The notes beneath the pieces were generated by a model that saw nothing but the letters and a program-made list of their open reading frames with translations, had not been told where the DNA came from and searched no databases. DNA of 64,000 bases from contig NZ_CP062229.1 in assembly GCF_024707545.1 (NCBI RefSeq), positions 2,709,501 to 2,773,500 on the forward strand, given 5' to 3'. The translations under genes and the position numbers were made by a program. Below, one piece after another: positions 8,715 through 17,192 of the stretch. Each line of letters opens with the position of its first letter. Positions within the stretch are counted from its first letter, which is position 1. This stretch comes from Mesorhizobium onobrychidis (GTDB taxonomy: Bacteria; Pseudomonadota; Alphaproteobacteria; Rhizobiales; Rhizobiaceae).

Positions 8715-9344
8715 TCAACCCGCCGAATAGCCATGTCTGGCGAAGAACCGATCCAGCTCGCGCTTCTGCGGGGCCTTACCCGTAAAAATCTCCACGTAGC
8801 CGGGAATGCGTTTCATGCGGGCCGCGAGATCTTCCTTGGTCTGCATTGAGATGTAGCCGATCTGCACCAGGTAGATGGTGCGCGCTCGAACGTCGGCCGA
8901 GCTTTCCTTGTAACCGAAGCGGACGAACATCTGGCTCACTGCGTCGAGGCGCGTTTGATCGGCTTTCTGGACCTCTGCCAGAATGTCAGGGGACTGAAGC
9001 GCCCAGCTTCTAACTGCGAACTCGAACTGGGAATCGAACAAGGATTTGTCGAGCCAGCAGTCGAAAACGTTCAGCATCGCTTCGGCGACCGTCTCGGCAT
9101 AGGCCTCAGCCTGCTTGACGAGGTTGCCAGTGTTCTTGTCCCGCCAGCGGGTCACGAGGGCAGCCAACAGTTCTTCCCTATCCTTGAAGAACCAATAGAA
9201 GCTGGTGCGCGACAGCCCCAACTTCTTGGCCAATGGCGAAATTCTCACCGTGTCGACGCCAGATTCCAGAAGCAAGTCGTAGGCGGCTTCAAGCCATCCC
9301 TCCGGCGATCCGCGCCATCCGCTGTCGTTCGAAATTTGCTCCAT
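8715..9344 (-). CDS. TetR/AcrR family transcriptional regulator
   Basis: About 209 residues. The N-terminal helix-turn-helix is clear in ISPLAKKLGLSRTSFYWFFKDREELLAAL, preceded by the helix EAAYDLLLESGVDTVR. The C-terminal part is all-helical, as in TetR ligand domains. The ATG at 9344 is taken as start; an upstream TTG at 9359 is less likely. It is transcribed ahead of the proC-like gene and faces the truncated flavin oxidoreductase at 9486. A perfect inverted repeat in the gap is the probable operator. Its original target may have been the oxidoreductase gene that is now broken. Confidence 0.85.
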   Translation of the reverse strand: MEQISNDSGWRGSPEGWLEAAYDLLLESGVDTVRISPLAKKLGLSRTSFYWFFKDREELLAALVTRWRDKNTGNLVKQAEAYAETVAEAMLNVFDCWLDKSLFDSQFEFAVRSWALQSPDILAEVQKADQTRLDAVSQMFVRFGYKESSADVRARTIYLVQIGYISMQTKEDLAARMKRIPGYVEIFTGKAPQKRELDRFFARHGYSAG

Positions 9345-9380
9345 GAGCCACCCTAACAAAATGTCGAGGTGAAAACCAGA

Positions 9381-9446
9381 AAAATGTACATCTGTGTCGA
9401 TTTGGCCGACATGTCAGCATGTAAACTTGACATCGCTGTACATTTT
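9381..9446. promoter_or_regulatory. Paired inverted-repeat operator between TetR and the flavin oxidoreductase remnant
   Basis: AAAATGTACA at 9381-9390 is the exact reverse complement of TGTACATTTT at 9437-9446, with 46 bases between. Inside lies a further palindrome, GACATGTC, at 9408-9415. The arrangement lies between the divergent TetR gene and the start of the truncated oxidoreductase and fits binding sites for a dimeric repressor. Confidence 0.5.
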
Positions 9447-9485
9447 GGAGTAGCGTTCGTACCGTCCCAGCCCGGAGTCCGTCAG

Positions 9486-9707
9486 ATGTCGAACGATCCC
9501 CTTCCGCAGCCGTACAAACTCAAGCATTTGACCCTGCGCAATCGCATCATCGTGACTTCCCACGAGCCGGCCTACCCGGAGGACGGGATGCCGAAGCAGC
9601 GCTATCTTGCTTACACGGTAGAAAGGGCCAAGGGCGGTGTGGCGATGACGATGACGGCCGGGTCTGCGGCGATCTCGAAGGACAGTCCCGCGGTTCTTAC
9701 TGACTAA
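9486..9707 (+). pseudogene. Truncated NADH:flavin oxidoreductase (old yellow enzyme demethylase type)
   Basis: The frame from the ATG at 9486 gives 73 residues, including LKHLTLRNRIIVTSHEPAYP and AKGGVAMTMTAGSAAIS. These are the first strands of the TIM barrel of large OYE-type enzymes that demethylate stachydrine, dimethylamine or related amines. Such proteins normally run to about 650-700 residues. Here a TAA ends the frame, and 55 bases later the stop of pcaB is reached from the other side, so about nine tenths of the gene is gone. A GGAG precedes the start. The break probably marks a deletion or rearrangement joining this locus to the pca cluster. Confidence 0.75.
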
Positions 9708-9762
9708 GTGGTGGCGGAGACGGCTAAATCGCAAGATCCACGGCGTGAGCCGCCTAGTGGGA

Positions 9763-10821
9763 TCAGTCAACCTTGCTTCCGATTGCCGCTATGGTTCGGA
9801 CCAGCCTGTCCGCGACACAGGTCGATGCTCCAGCCGCCATGAGCATCTGCGGCAAGATCAACCATTCCAGCGTCCAGGCTGCACCAGAGCGCTCTTGCTC
9901 ATGGATCAGCGCATGATGCATTCCCGACAATTGGACTGCGTTGTAGCGGGCAAGCGTCACCAGCATCTCGGCGTCGATGGGATTGCGCTTGTGCGCCATG
10001 GCGGATGATGAACCGCCGCCCGCCCGTTGGAGCTCGTCGCCTGCCTGCGCCATCAGCGCAATGTCCTGCCCGAACTTGCCGAGGCCGCCCGTCACAAGCG
10101 ACAGCCAGTTGGCCAGCTCAGCGATGCGGTCGCGCTGGCTGTGCCATTGCGGCGCGTCGCCGAGGCTTAGCCGCCGGGCCAGCGCGGCACGGATGGCGGC
10201 GCCCTTGTTTGCGAACTTCTCGAGTGTCCCGACGGCGCCGCCGAACTGGATGACGAGAACCGATCCTCGCACCGATTGAAGCCGCTCGTGGTGGCGCTCG
10301 AGCGGTTCGCGCCAGCTTGTGACGCGGTCGGCTACGGAAATCGGAATCGCTGCCTGCATTCGGGTTCGGGCCATCAGCGGGCGATCGCCAAACCGATGGC
10401 CGAGATCGGCGAAGGCGACCACCAGAGCCGAAAGCCGTTCTTCCAATAGGTCGATACAGGCGCGAATTCTCAGGATCATGGCCGTGTCGATCACGTCCTG
10501 GCTAGTCGCACCGAAATGCACATGCTCCGAATGCGGCTCTCCCACAGCATGCCTGATCTGCCGCACGAGCTCCGGCACCATGACGCCGTCGCGCTCCGTT
10601 CCGTCCCTCAGGGCATGGATTTCCGGCCGGAAGTTGTCGAGGACGCGTCCGATTGCGCTTGCTGCAGCCGCCGGGACGATGCCGAGTGCACCTTCTGCGT
10701 CGGCGAGCGCTTTCTCGAATCGCAGCATCGTCGCAAGCTCGGCCTCGACGCCGAGCAGCGTCGCCATCTTCTCATCGCCGAGAAGCCCGGACAGGAGGGG
10801 ATTGTCGAATGCTGCGATCAT
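9763..10821 (-). CDS. pcaB: 3-Carboxy-cis,cis-muconate cycloisomerase
   Basis: The 352-residue product belongs to the fumarase/aspartase superfamily. The signature GGGSSSAMAHKRNPIDAE near the C-terminal third is the substrate-binding loop shared by PcaB, adenylosuccinate lyase and argininosuccinate lyase, and the helix with HVHFGATSQDVIDTA carries the family's T-S-Q motif. PcaB lactonises 3-carboxymuconate to 4-carboxymuconolactone in the protocatechuate branch of the beta-ketoadipate pathway. The length fits the rhizobial form (about 350), shorter than pseudomonad PcaB. It is the last gene of the minus-strand operon, with an ATGA overlap with pcaG. The stop lies 55 bases from the truncated oxidoreductase. 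Confidence 0.93.
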   Translation of the reverse strand: MIAAFDNPLLSGLLGDEKMATLLGVEAELATMLRFEKALADAEGALGIVPAAAASAIGRVLDNFRPEIHALRDGTERDGVMVPELVRQIRHAVGEPHSEHVHFGATSQDVIDTAMILRIRACIDLLEERLSALVVAFADLGHRFGDRPLMARTRMQAAIPISVADRVTSWREPLERHHERLQSVRGSVLVIQFGGAVGTLEKFANKGAAIRAALARRLSLGDAPQWHSQRDRIAELANWLSLVTGGLGKFGQDIALMAQAGDELQRAGGGSSSAMAHKRNPIDAEMLVTLARYNAVQLSGMHHALIHEQERSGAAWTLEWLILPQMLMAAGASTCVADRLVRTIAAIGSKVD

Positions 10822-11432
10822 ATGTCGAAGAAGACCGTCTCGTTGATGCCCTGGAGATGAATGTCGAACTTATAGATGTCGCCATCGCGCGGCGCGACCA
10901 GCGTTGACACGCGCTCTCTTTGCTCAATGCGCATCAGGACGGGATCCTCGGCGTTGGCCGTTTCCTCGTCGCTGAAATACATGCGGGTGTGAAGGCCAAT
11001 GTTGATTCCACGCGCGACGATCCAGACCGTCAAATGCGGCGCCATCTTGCGGCCGTCGAAAAAGGGCACGCGACCGGGTTTGATGGTTTCGAACATGCAT
11101 TCGCCCGTCGTCATGTCGGTGGGCAGCCGGCCCCAGCCGGTAAAATTCGGGTCGGCGGAGCCGCGCAGATCCGAGGGCGAATTGTAGATGCCGGCGGCGT
11201 CCGCCTGCCAGATCTCCACAAGCGCGTCCTTCAGCGGCGAGCCGGCGCCGTCGATCACCCGGATGTTGACCCTGATGCGTTCGCCCCTGGTCTTGTCGTT
11301 GACCATCGCGGTGCCAAGGTCGCGTTCATAGACGCCCGAGATACCGGCAAAATTGGGCGTCAGCCCTATATGGACGTAGGGTCCCGCGGTCTGCGAGGCG
11401 CTTTCCTTCAGCCGGCTGAGACCCTGGACCAT
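10818..11432 (-). CDS. pcaG: Protocatechuate 3,4-dioxygenase, alpha subunit
   Basis: The 204-residue protein has the intradiol dioxygenase beta-sandwich, with RIRVNIRVIDGAGSPLKDALVEIWQADAAG as the typical start of the core. The alpha subunit does not hold the iron itself but forms part of the active-site wall with PcaH. The complex cleaves protocatechuate between its two hydroxyls to 3-carboxy-cis,cis-muconate. Length and position after pcaH are usual. The start codon shares one base with the pcaH stop, so the subunits are translated in step. Confidence 0.95.
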   Translation of the reverse strand: MVQGLSRLKESASQTAGPYVHIGLTPNFAGISGVYERDLGTAMVNDKTRGERIRVNIRVIDGAGSPLKDALVEIWQADAAGIYNSPSDLRGSADPNFTGWGRLPTDMTTGECMFETIKPGRVPFFDGRKMAPHLTVWIVARGINIGLHTRMYFSDEETANAEDPVLMRIEQRERVSTLVAPRDGDIYKFDIHLQGINETVFFDI

Positions 11433-12190
11433 CAGTTGTCCTCGATGCGGTTTTCGAACAGCGTCGAGCGGCGGCCGCGCAGTACAATGTCGAATTTGTA
11501 TGCCCGCGCATCCATCGGTATCGTTGCCTCCATGTCGAGCGCGGCGGTGAGGCCTTCAATAGCGCGGCGGTCGTTGATGGTCCGCACGATCGGGCACCTC
11601 CAGATCATCGGGTCGCCCTCGAAATACATCTGGGTGATCAAGCGCTGCGCGAAGCCGTGCCCGAAGATCGAGAAATGGATGTGAGCTGGACGCCAGTCGT
11701 TGGGTCCGTTGGGCCAGGGATATGGCCCCGGCTGGATCGTGCGGAAACAATAGGAGCCATCCTCGCCGGTGATGGTGCGGCCGCAGCCGCCGAAGTTCGG
11801 ATCGAGTGGCGCGAGATAAGTCTCCTTCTTGTGTCGATAGCGTCCGCCGGCGTTGGCCTGCCATACCTCCAGCAACGCACCGGCGACGCCGATGCCGCGC
11901 TCGTCGAGTAGGTGGCCATAGACGAGGATGCGCGGCCCGATCGCGCTTTCGCCCGGCCCGGCAAAATTGTGTATGAGGTCATTGTCCAGTTCACCGAGAA
12001 TACTGTGGCCGAAGACCGGCCCCGTAAGCTCCGACAGGGTGTTGTCGAGGGAAAGAAGCGGCCGTTGCGGCGAGCGCAGCATGGAAGTCTTGTAGGCTGG
12101 CGTGAAGGCCGGCGGATGCCAGTTGCGGTCGCGCTGAAAGAAGGTGCCGATTTCCGGCGTGCGGTTGGCGGGAAAGCGCGAGTTGGTCAT
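11432..12190 (-). CDS. pcaH: Protocatechuate 3,4-dioxygenase, beta subunit
   Basis: The product is 252 residues. It carries the iron-binding residues of intradiol dioxygenases: tyrosines in the [11 protein letters not shown] region and the histidines of [13 protein letters not shown]. The motif [17 protein letters not shown] is shared by all PcaH. It supplies the Fe(III) site of the PcaGH complex. The frame is open for 86 more codons upstream, but those residues are only a shadow of pcaC; the ATG at 12190 overlaps the pcaC stop as ATGA and gives the normal family length. Confidence 0.95.
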   Translation of the reverse strand: MTNSRFPANRTPEIGTFFQRDRNWHPPAFTPAYKTSMLRSPQRPLLSLDNTLSELTGPVFGHSILGELDNDLIHNFAGPGESAIGPRILVYGHLLDERGIGVAGALLEVWQANAGGRYRHKKETYLAPLDPNFGGCGRTITGEDGSYCFRTIQPGPYPWPNGPNDWRPAHIHFSIFGHGFAQRLITQMYFEGDPMIWRCPIVRTINDRRAIEGLTAALDMEATIPMDARAYKFDIVLRGRRSTLFENRIEDN

Positions 12191-12591
12191 GATTTGCCGG
12201 CTTGAGCGTCCATTTCGTCGAACGTCTTCCTGGCGATCTTCATCGCATGATTTGCCGCCGGTACCCCGGCATAGATTGCCACATGCAGCAGCGCCTCGCG
12301 TATGTCGTCGCGCGTCGCCCCGGTATTGACGCTGGCGCGGATATGCATCGCAACCTCTTCGTCCTGCTTCAGCGCGGCGAGCAGCGCGATGGTGATCATA
12401 GAACGCTCGCGCTTGGTGATGTTCGGCCGCGACCAGACGTGGCTCCATGCAGCCTCCGTGATCAGTTCCTGGAAAGGAATGTCGAATTCGGTCTTGGCCA
12501 CCTCTGCGCGGTCAACATGGGCGTCACCCAGCACCGAACGGCGCGTCGCCATCCCTTCGACGTATCGGTCGCCGTGTTGTGGCTTGCTCAT
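12187..12591 (-). CDS. pcaC: 4-Carboxymuconolactone decarboxylase
   Basis: The 134-residue protein is a single AhpD-like helical domain of the CMD family. [31 protein letters not shown], and the His-bearing segment [15 protein letters not shown], are typical. It decarboxylates 4-carboxymuconolactone to 3-oxoadipate enol-lactone. The ATG at 12591 is chosen because it overlaps the pcaD stop and gives the usual length of about 130; the 24 codons before it are pcaD shadow. It is the stand-alone form, not the PcaL fusion with PcaD. Confidence 0.95.
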   Translation of the reverse strand: MSKPQHGDRYVEGMATRRSVLGDAHVDRAEVAKTEFDIPFQELITEAAWSHVWSRPNITKRERSMITIALLAALKQDEEVAMHIRASVNTGATRDDIREALLHVAIYAGVPAANHAMKIARKTFDEMDAQAGKS

Positions 12592-13397
12592 TTGCGCTCT
12601 CTTCGCATGTCGTTCAGGAAGCCACGGATCAGCCCGGCGAGCCTTTCCGGCTGCTCGACGCATGGGATGTGGCCCGCACCGGCGATGACCTCGAACCGTG
12701 CGGCGGGGATTGAGCGGGCCAGCGATCCCACCAGTTCAGGCGGCGTCGATCCGTCTTGATCGCCGACAATGCAGAGTGTCGGCACGTTAATCGCGGCGGT
12801 CGTCGCGGTGAAATCGGCGTCGCGGATAGCCGCGCAGGCAGCAGCGTAGCCGGCCGGATCCTGGCGCGTCAGCATCGTTTTATACCCTGCCAGTTCCTCG
12901 CCGCGATTCTTATGGAAATCCGGCGTGAACCATTTTTGCATCACGTCGTCGGCAAAGCTCGCGATGCCCTCCGACAGGGCCGCGTTGATGCGCCCGTTCC
13001 ACATCTCGGCCGTACCGATTTTCGCTGCCGTATCGCAAAGGATCAACCCCTCGATCAAATCCGACCGCGTCTTGTAAAGGCATTGCGCAATGACGCCGCC
13101 GATCGAAAGCCCGCAGATCACCGCGCGCTTTACGCCAAGATGGTCGAGCAGCCCTGCAAGGTCCGCCGCATGGGTCAAGATTGTTTGCGGCGCGCCACCC
13201 AGTTCGCTCAGGCCGTGTCCGCGCTTGTCAAACGCAACGAACGTACAGTCGTCGGCGAGCCTTCGCTCGACCTCGTTCCAGATGCGCATATCCGTGCCGA
13301 GCGAGTTCGCGAAGACGACCGTCGGCCTGCCAGCTGTGGGACGATGCCGGTAGTGGATCGTCGCGCCATTAATGCGAGCAAAGTTCATACCCGTCAT
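12588..13397 (-). CDS. pcaD: 3-Oxoadipate enol-lactonase
   Basis: This 269-residue alpha/beta hydrolase has the nucleophile elbow GLSIGG (serine near residue 96), an acid in the region of VGDQDGSTP, and a C-terminal histidine in GAGHIPCVEQP. It hydrolyses 3-oxoadipate enol-lactone to 3-oxoadipate, the end of the ring-fission branch. The start shares ATGA with the stop of the dehydroshikimate dehydratase upstream. No pcaI, pcaJ or pcaF follows, so the fate of 3-oxoadipate must be met elsewhere or by the BKACE enzyme of the divergent operon. Confidence 0.93.
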   Translation of the reverse strand: MTGMNFARINGATIHYRHRPTAGRPTVVFANSLGTDMRIWNEVERRLADDCTFVAFDKRGHGLSELGGAPQTILTHAADLAGLLDHLGVKRAVICGLSIGGVIAQCLYKTRSDLIEGLILCDTAAKIGTAEMWNGRINAALSEGIASFADDVMQKWFTPDFHKNRGEELAGYKTMLTRQDPAGYAAACAAIRDADFTATTAAINVPTLCIVGDQDGSTPPELVGSLARSIPAARFEVIAGAGHIPCVEQPERLAGLIRGFLNDMRRERK

Positions 13398-15286
13398 ACC
13401 TTTGGCATTCCTTTGGGCCGCATCAGCCGTTTTTGCGCGGCAATGCGGAATGGTGCGTTCGGCGCACCATATCCTGCATAAGCGCCGCGCCGTTCAACGA
13501 ACTCGATAATGAACCCCTCTCCGAATGTCGGCGCATAGAGCTGGAAAAATTCGCCGTTGTCGTCGCGGTCATAAAGGATGTTGGCTGAGCGTAACCGATC
13601 GGCGACCTCCGGATCCAAACCGAAGCGCGCTTCTACGTCGTCGTAGTAGTTCATCGATATCTGAAGTGGTTCGAAGCCGTTGGCCTGCAGCTTCGCCGCC
13701 GTCGCAAAGATGTCATCCGTTGCGAGTGCCAGATGCTGGACGCCGGAACCAAAGGTTTCGGCGATGAAATGGCCAGCCAGCGTGCGGTGACTCTCGGCGC
13801 CGTTCAGCGTGAGGCGGAAGCGCTTGTCCAGACCTTCGATGACCTGGCTACGCACGAGGCCGGCCGGATCGACGATGTCGACCATGGGGGTCTTGGTCGT
13901 CCTGAAGATCGAGACATAGAACAGCAGCCAGCTCGACATCTCCTCCTGTGCCATGGTCTGCCCGACATGATCGATACGGGTGAGGCCGACGCCATTGCCG
14001 GAACTTGCCGACGTGACCGGCGTGAACTCTATGTCCCAGACCTTTTCCAGGTCGGTCTTGGCATCGAGGAAGTAGATCAGTCCGCCGCCGACGCCGCGGA
14101 TCGCCGGGATCGACAACTCGCCGGGCCCGACCCGCTGGTGAAAGATCTCCGCGCCCAGCGCCTCGGCGCGCGCAACCGTGGCGGCGGCGTCCTCGACCTT
14201 CAGGCCCATCGCGTATGCCGACGTGCCATGGACAACAAAGGAAGAATGGGCAAAGCCCTGCCGCTCCGTATTGATGACAATATTGATCTCGCCCTGGCGG
14301 TAGAGCGTGACCTCCTTCGAGACGTGCCGACCGGCCTCGACAAAGCCGAGCATGCGCAACAGCGATCCAAGCTGTCCGGCGTCCTGGCGATCGGCCGCGA
14401 ACTCGATGAACTCGACCCCTCCAACCCCGATGCGGTCGGGCATGGGCGGGATGGCCATGTCAAGTGCCGGTTCTTCACGCCGCACCTGATCCATCAACCA
14501 TACGAGCGAACGCCGTCCGTCGACGGAGATCGCCTTTGCCGACCCGCCACGGAACTGGTCGTTGAAAATCTCGAGCGACAGATAGCCGTCATAACCGGTT
14601 GCCGCGACCGCCTGCATGAACTGTCGCACCGGCAGATCGCCTTCGCCTGGCATGTTGCGGAAGTGCCGGCTCCAATAGAGCAAGTCCATTTCGATCAGCG
14701 GCGCGTCGGCGAGTTGGACAATGAAGATCTTGTCCGCGGGTATCGAACGGATGGAGCCGAGTTCAATCCTGCGGGCCAGCGTTTGGAAGGAATCGAGAAC
14801 CAGCCCGACGTTCGGATGGTCAGTCCTGCGCACGATTTCCCACGCATCGCGATGATCGTTGACGTGACGCCCCCAGGCCAATGCCTCGTAGCCGACGCGC
14901 AGACCGCGCTTGGCGGCGCGGTCGCCAAGCTCGTGAAAGTCCATGGCCGCCCGGTCGATCCCGCCAAGCGAGACCGGCGACACCGACGAGCATACCAGCA
15001 TCAGGTCGGTGCCGAGTTCCTGCATGACGTCGAACTTGCGCTCGGCACGATCAAAGGCGCGGTTGCGCTGCGGCTCCGGCAACCCCTCAAAATCCCTGAA
15101 CGGCTGGAAGAGCGTTATGGTCAGACCTGTGTCACCAGCCATTCGGCCGACGTCGCGCGGTGAGCCGTCAAAGGCGAGGAAATCGTTCTCGAAGATTTCA
15201 ACACCGTCGAAGCCCGCGGCGGAAATTGCCGCGAATTTCTCCGCCAGGTCACCGGCGATCGACACCGTCGCGATCGAAGTCTTCAA
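13394..15286 (-). CDS. quiC: 3-Dehydroshikimate dehydratase fused to HPPD-like domain
   Basis: The 630-residue protein joins two parts. Residues about 1-275 are a xylose-isomerase-like TIM barrel of the sugar-phosphate isomerase/AP endonuclease family. Residues about 285-630 are two vicinal-oxygen-chelate repeats like 4-hydroxyphenylpyruvate dioxygenase. This is the architecture of bacterial dehydroshikimate dehydratases (QsuB/QuiC1), which turn 3-dehydroshikimate into protocatechuate. The TTG at 15286 is the start: AGGAGG stands five bases before it and the barrel begins at once (KTSIATVSIAGDL). The longer frame to 15406 would run through the operator. It is the first gene of an operon with pcaDCHGB, so dehydroshikimate is the natural source of protocatechuate here. 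Confidence 0.88.
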   Translation of the reverse strand: MKTSIATVSIAGDLAEKFAAISAAGFDGVEIFENDFLAFDGSPRDVGRMAGDTGLTITLFQPFRDFEGLPEPQRNRAFDRAERKFDVMQELGTDLMLVCSSVSPVSLGGIDRAAMDFHELGDRAAKRGLRVGYEALAWGRHVNDHRDAWEIVRRTDHPNVGLVLDSFQTLARRIELGSIRSIPADKIFIVQLADAPLIEMDLLYWSRHFRNMPGEGDLPVRQFMQAVAATGYDGYLSLEIFNDQFRGGSAKAISVDGRRSLVWLMDQVRREEPALDMAIPPMPDRIGVGGVEFIEFAADRQDAGQLGSLLRMLGFVEAGRHVSKEVTLYRQGEINIVINTERQGFAHSSFVVHGTSAYAMGLKVEDAAATVARAEALGAEIFHQRVGPGELSIPAIRGVGGGLIYFLDAKTDLEKVWDIEFTPVTSASSGNGVGLTRIDHVGQTMAQEEMSSWLLFYVSIFRTTKTPMVDIVDPAGLVRSQVIEGLDKRFRLTLNGAESHRTLAGHFIAETFGSGVQHLALATDDIFATAAKLQANGFEPLQISMNYYDDVEARFGLDPEVADRLRSANILYDRDDNGEFFQLYAPTFGEGFIIEFVERRGAYAGYGAPNAPFRIAAQKRLMRPKGMPKV

Positions 15287-15312
15287 ACGCGCCTCCTCCC
15301 TGGTTTGTTGTG

Positions 15313-15331
15313 AACGAACCAGTTCGTACAT
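15313..15331. promoter_or_regulatory. Operator copy 1, upstream of dehydroshikimate dehydratase
   Basis: ACGAAC-CA-GTTCGT is a perfect palindrome with a two-base centre, flanked on the right by ACAT. The same plan recurs at 16100-16118. It lies about 27 bases upstream of the TTG start of quiC and just before the Shine-Dalgarno, where a bound repressor would block the promoter. Confidence 0.7.
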
Positions 15332-15371
15332 AACTAAGGCAACGCTGGCAGCACCGCAAGTTTCGGCGCGC

Positions 15372-16058
15372 TCAGCGTTCTGCGGGAGCTTCGTCCTTCG
15401 CGACAAAACGCAACAGCATCTCGACGCTGTTGCGTTTGAGCCGCTCGAGTTGTGCCGGCGCGCCGAAGTCGCGTCCGAAGATCATCGAAAAGGTGGTGCG
15501 ATTGGAAACGTTGAAGAAGCACAGCGCGCTTACCTGCCAATGGAGTTCGACCGCGTCGAGTCCCGGCCGGAAGACCCCCTCTTCGACACCGCGTGAATAG
15601 ATGCGAGAGATATGGTCGATCGCAGTCACGTTCAGTTCGCGGATCGCATCCGATTGTTCGAGGTATTGGCCGTGATGGATGTTCTCGATCATCACCATGC
15701 GGATGAATTCCTCGTGTCGGTGATGGTGGTCGAATGTGAACTCCACCAGGCGTGTCAGTGCCGCCACGGGGGGCAGACCTTCGATATCAAGTTGGGCCTC
15801 GCCCTCGCGCACCTGGCGATACGCGTTCTCGAGCGCGCGCAGGTAGAGACCTTCCTTGTCGCCGAAGTAGTAGTAGATCATGCGCTTGCTGAAGCGTGTG
15901 CGCGCTGCAATCTCGTCTATGCGCGCGCCCGACAAGCCGTTCAGGGCAAACTCCTTGGAGGCGATCTCCAGGATGTTGCGTCGCGTACCCTCAGGGTCCT
16001 GGATACGCGTCGTGCTCGCGTCCGGCTTCGGCTTTCGTTCTTTCTTGATAACTGCCAT
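15372..16058 (-). CDS. TetR-family regulator of the dehydroshikimate cluster
   Basis: The product is 228 residues. The DNA-binding part is the usual TetR one: RRNILEIASKEFALNGLSGARIDEIAARTRFSKRMIYYYFGDKEGLY begins around residue 25. The rest is an all-helical ligand domain with an unusual histidine-rich turn (FDHHHRHEEF). It lies between the two divergent catabolic operons and between two copies of the same palindrome, so it very probably represses both and itself. The inducer may be dehydroshikimate, shikimate or protocatechuate; the sequence cannot decide. Confidence 0.9.
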   Translation of the reverse strand: MAVIKKERKPKPDASTTRIQDPEGTRRNILEIASKEFALNGLSGARIDEIAARTRFSKRMIYYYFGDKEGLYLRALENAYRQVREGEAQLDIEGLPPVAALTRLVEFTFDHHHRHEEFIRMVMIENIHHGQYLEQSDAIRELNVTAIDHISRIYSRGVEEGVFRPGLDAVELHWQVSALCFFNVSNRTTFSMIFGRDFGAPAQLERLKRNSVEMLLRFVAKDEAPAER

Positions 16059-16099
16059 GCAGTTTGAGTTCCCGCCCCGGCGCAGCCGGCATTTGACTA

Positions 16100-16118
16100 A
16101 ACTAACCAGTTAGTACAT
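16100..16118. promoter_or_regulatory. Operator copy 2, between tetR and aroE
   Basis: ACTAAC-CA-GTTAGT (16101-16114) is a perfect palindrome followed by ACAT. It equals the copy at 15313 except for one symmetric base pair (T/A for G/C), a compensated change that keeps the symmetry. It lies in the gap between the divergent tetR and aroE genes. Confidence 0.7.
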
Positions 16119-16235
16119 CATTCGCAAATCGCGATGGACTCATTTACCGGCGCGTTTGGCGTGAACACAAGGGCGATCCAGGAATTGCCGCATTTGGGCT
16201 GGGAGGCGGCCCGCCACAGGGAGGAATTTCGGGAG

Positions 16236-17144
16236 ATGGGCGACAGCCTTGTCGACCTCCTTTGCCGTCTTGCGGACGAGCATAAGGGCGCCGCCAGCGG
16301 CGACAGCGAAAAGGTCGTGATTGGCCTCGTCGGACGCGGCATTCAGTCCTCGCGCACTCCCGGCATGCACGAGCGTGAAGCCCGGCGCCTCGGCATCGGC
16401 TATTCGTACCTTTTGCTCGATTTCGACCGGCTCGGATTTCCGGACGCGGCGATCGGCGACTTGATCGCGGCGGCGGAAATTGCAGGCTTTCACGGCCTCA
16501 ACGTCACTCATCCGTTTAAACAGGCTGTTATTCCCGTCCTGGATGCGCTGTCGCCGGAAGCGCGCGCAATAGGCGCGGTGAATACGGTCGTCTTCGCTGG
16601 CGGACGCAAGGAAGGCCACAACACCGACAGCTGGGGTTTCGCGGAGAGTTTTCGCGAAGCGATGACAGGCGCATCGATGGGCAGTGTCGCAATGTTCGGC
16701 GCCGGCGGAGCGGGCGCCGCAGTCGCAAACGCGCTGATGGAAATGGGCGTTGGCCGGCTGTTCGTCCTCGACAGCCTACCCAGCCGCGCCTCGGATCTTG
16801 CGTCGCGCATGGGCGCCTTGTTTGGCGGTCGCGTCGAGACGTGGCCGGACCCGGCCGCAGCCGTGCGCATGGCAAACGGCATCGTCAACACGACCCCGGT
16901 GGGCATGGCGAAATACCCCGGAACACCGTTCGACACGGCTCTTCTGACAGCCGAAAAATGGGTCGCCGACATAATCTACTTTCCGACCGAAACAGAGTTG
17001 TTGGTCGCGGCCCGTACGATCGGCTGCAGAACGCTGCCGGGCATCGGCATGGCGATCTATCAGGCCGTCCGCGCGTTCGAACTCTTCACCGGGTGCAAGG
17101 CCGACCGCCGCGCCATGGCAGATCATTTCGAGGCCGCCGCATGA
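16236..17144 (+). CDS. Shikimate/quinate dehydrogenase (AroE-like)
   Basis: About 302 residues. The substrate domain contains GLNVTHPFKQAVIP with the catalytic lysine, and the paired aspartate lies in NTDSWGF. The Rossmann loop is AMFGAGGAGAAVANAL. Such enzymes oxidise shikimate to 3-dehydroshikimate or quinate to 3-dehydroquinate; in this catabolic cluster the oxidative direction is expected. The ATG at 16236 is preferred, with GGAGG about 11 bases upstream; an in-frame ATG at 16134 would add 34 residues unlike the family and has no ribosome site. A TRAP carrier follows 48 bases on. Confidence 0.85.
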   Translation: MGDSLVDLLCRLADEHKGAASGDSEKVVIGLVGRGIQSSRTPGMHEREARRLGIGYSYLLLDFDRLGFPDAAIGDLIAAAEIAGFHGLNVTHPFKQAVIPVLDALSPEARAIGAVNTVVFAGGRKEGHNTDSWGFAESFREAMTGASMGSVAMFGAGGAGAAVANALMEMGVGRLFVLDSLPSRASDLASRMGALFGGRVETWPDPAAAVRMANGIVNTTPVGMAKYPGTPFDTALLTAEKWVADIIYFPTETELLVAARTIGCRTLPGIGMAIYQAVRAFELFTGCKADRRAMADHFEAAA

Positions 17145-17192
17145 AGGCAATGACGCCTATAACCATATGAAGACCATAGGGAGGAAATCGAC

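Noticed and set aside
12191..12448. 86-residue N-terminal extension of pcaH
   Set aside because: The added residues are the pcaC gene in another frame; the ATG at 12190 gives normal length and an ATGA overlap.
13733..15163. 476-codon plus-strand frame opposite the dehydratase
   Set aside because: Antisense shadow; the minus-strand gene has a firm family assignment.
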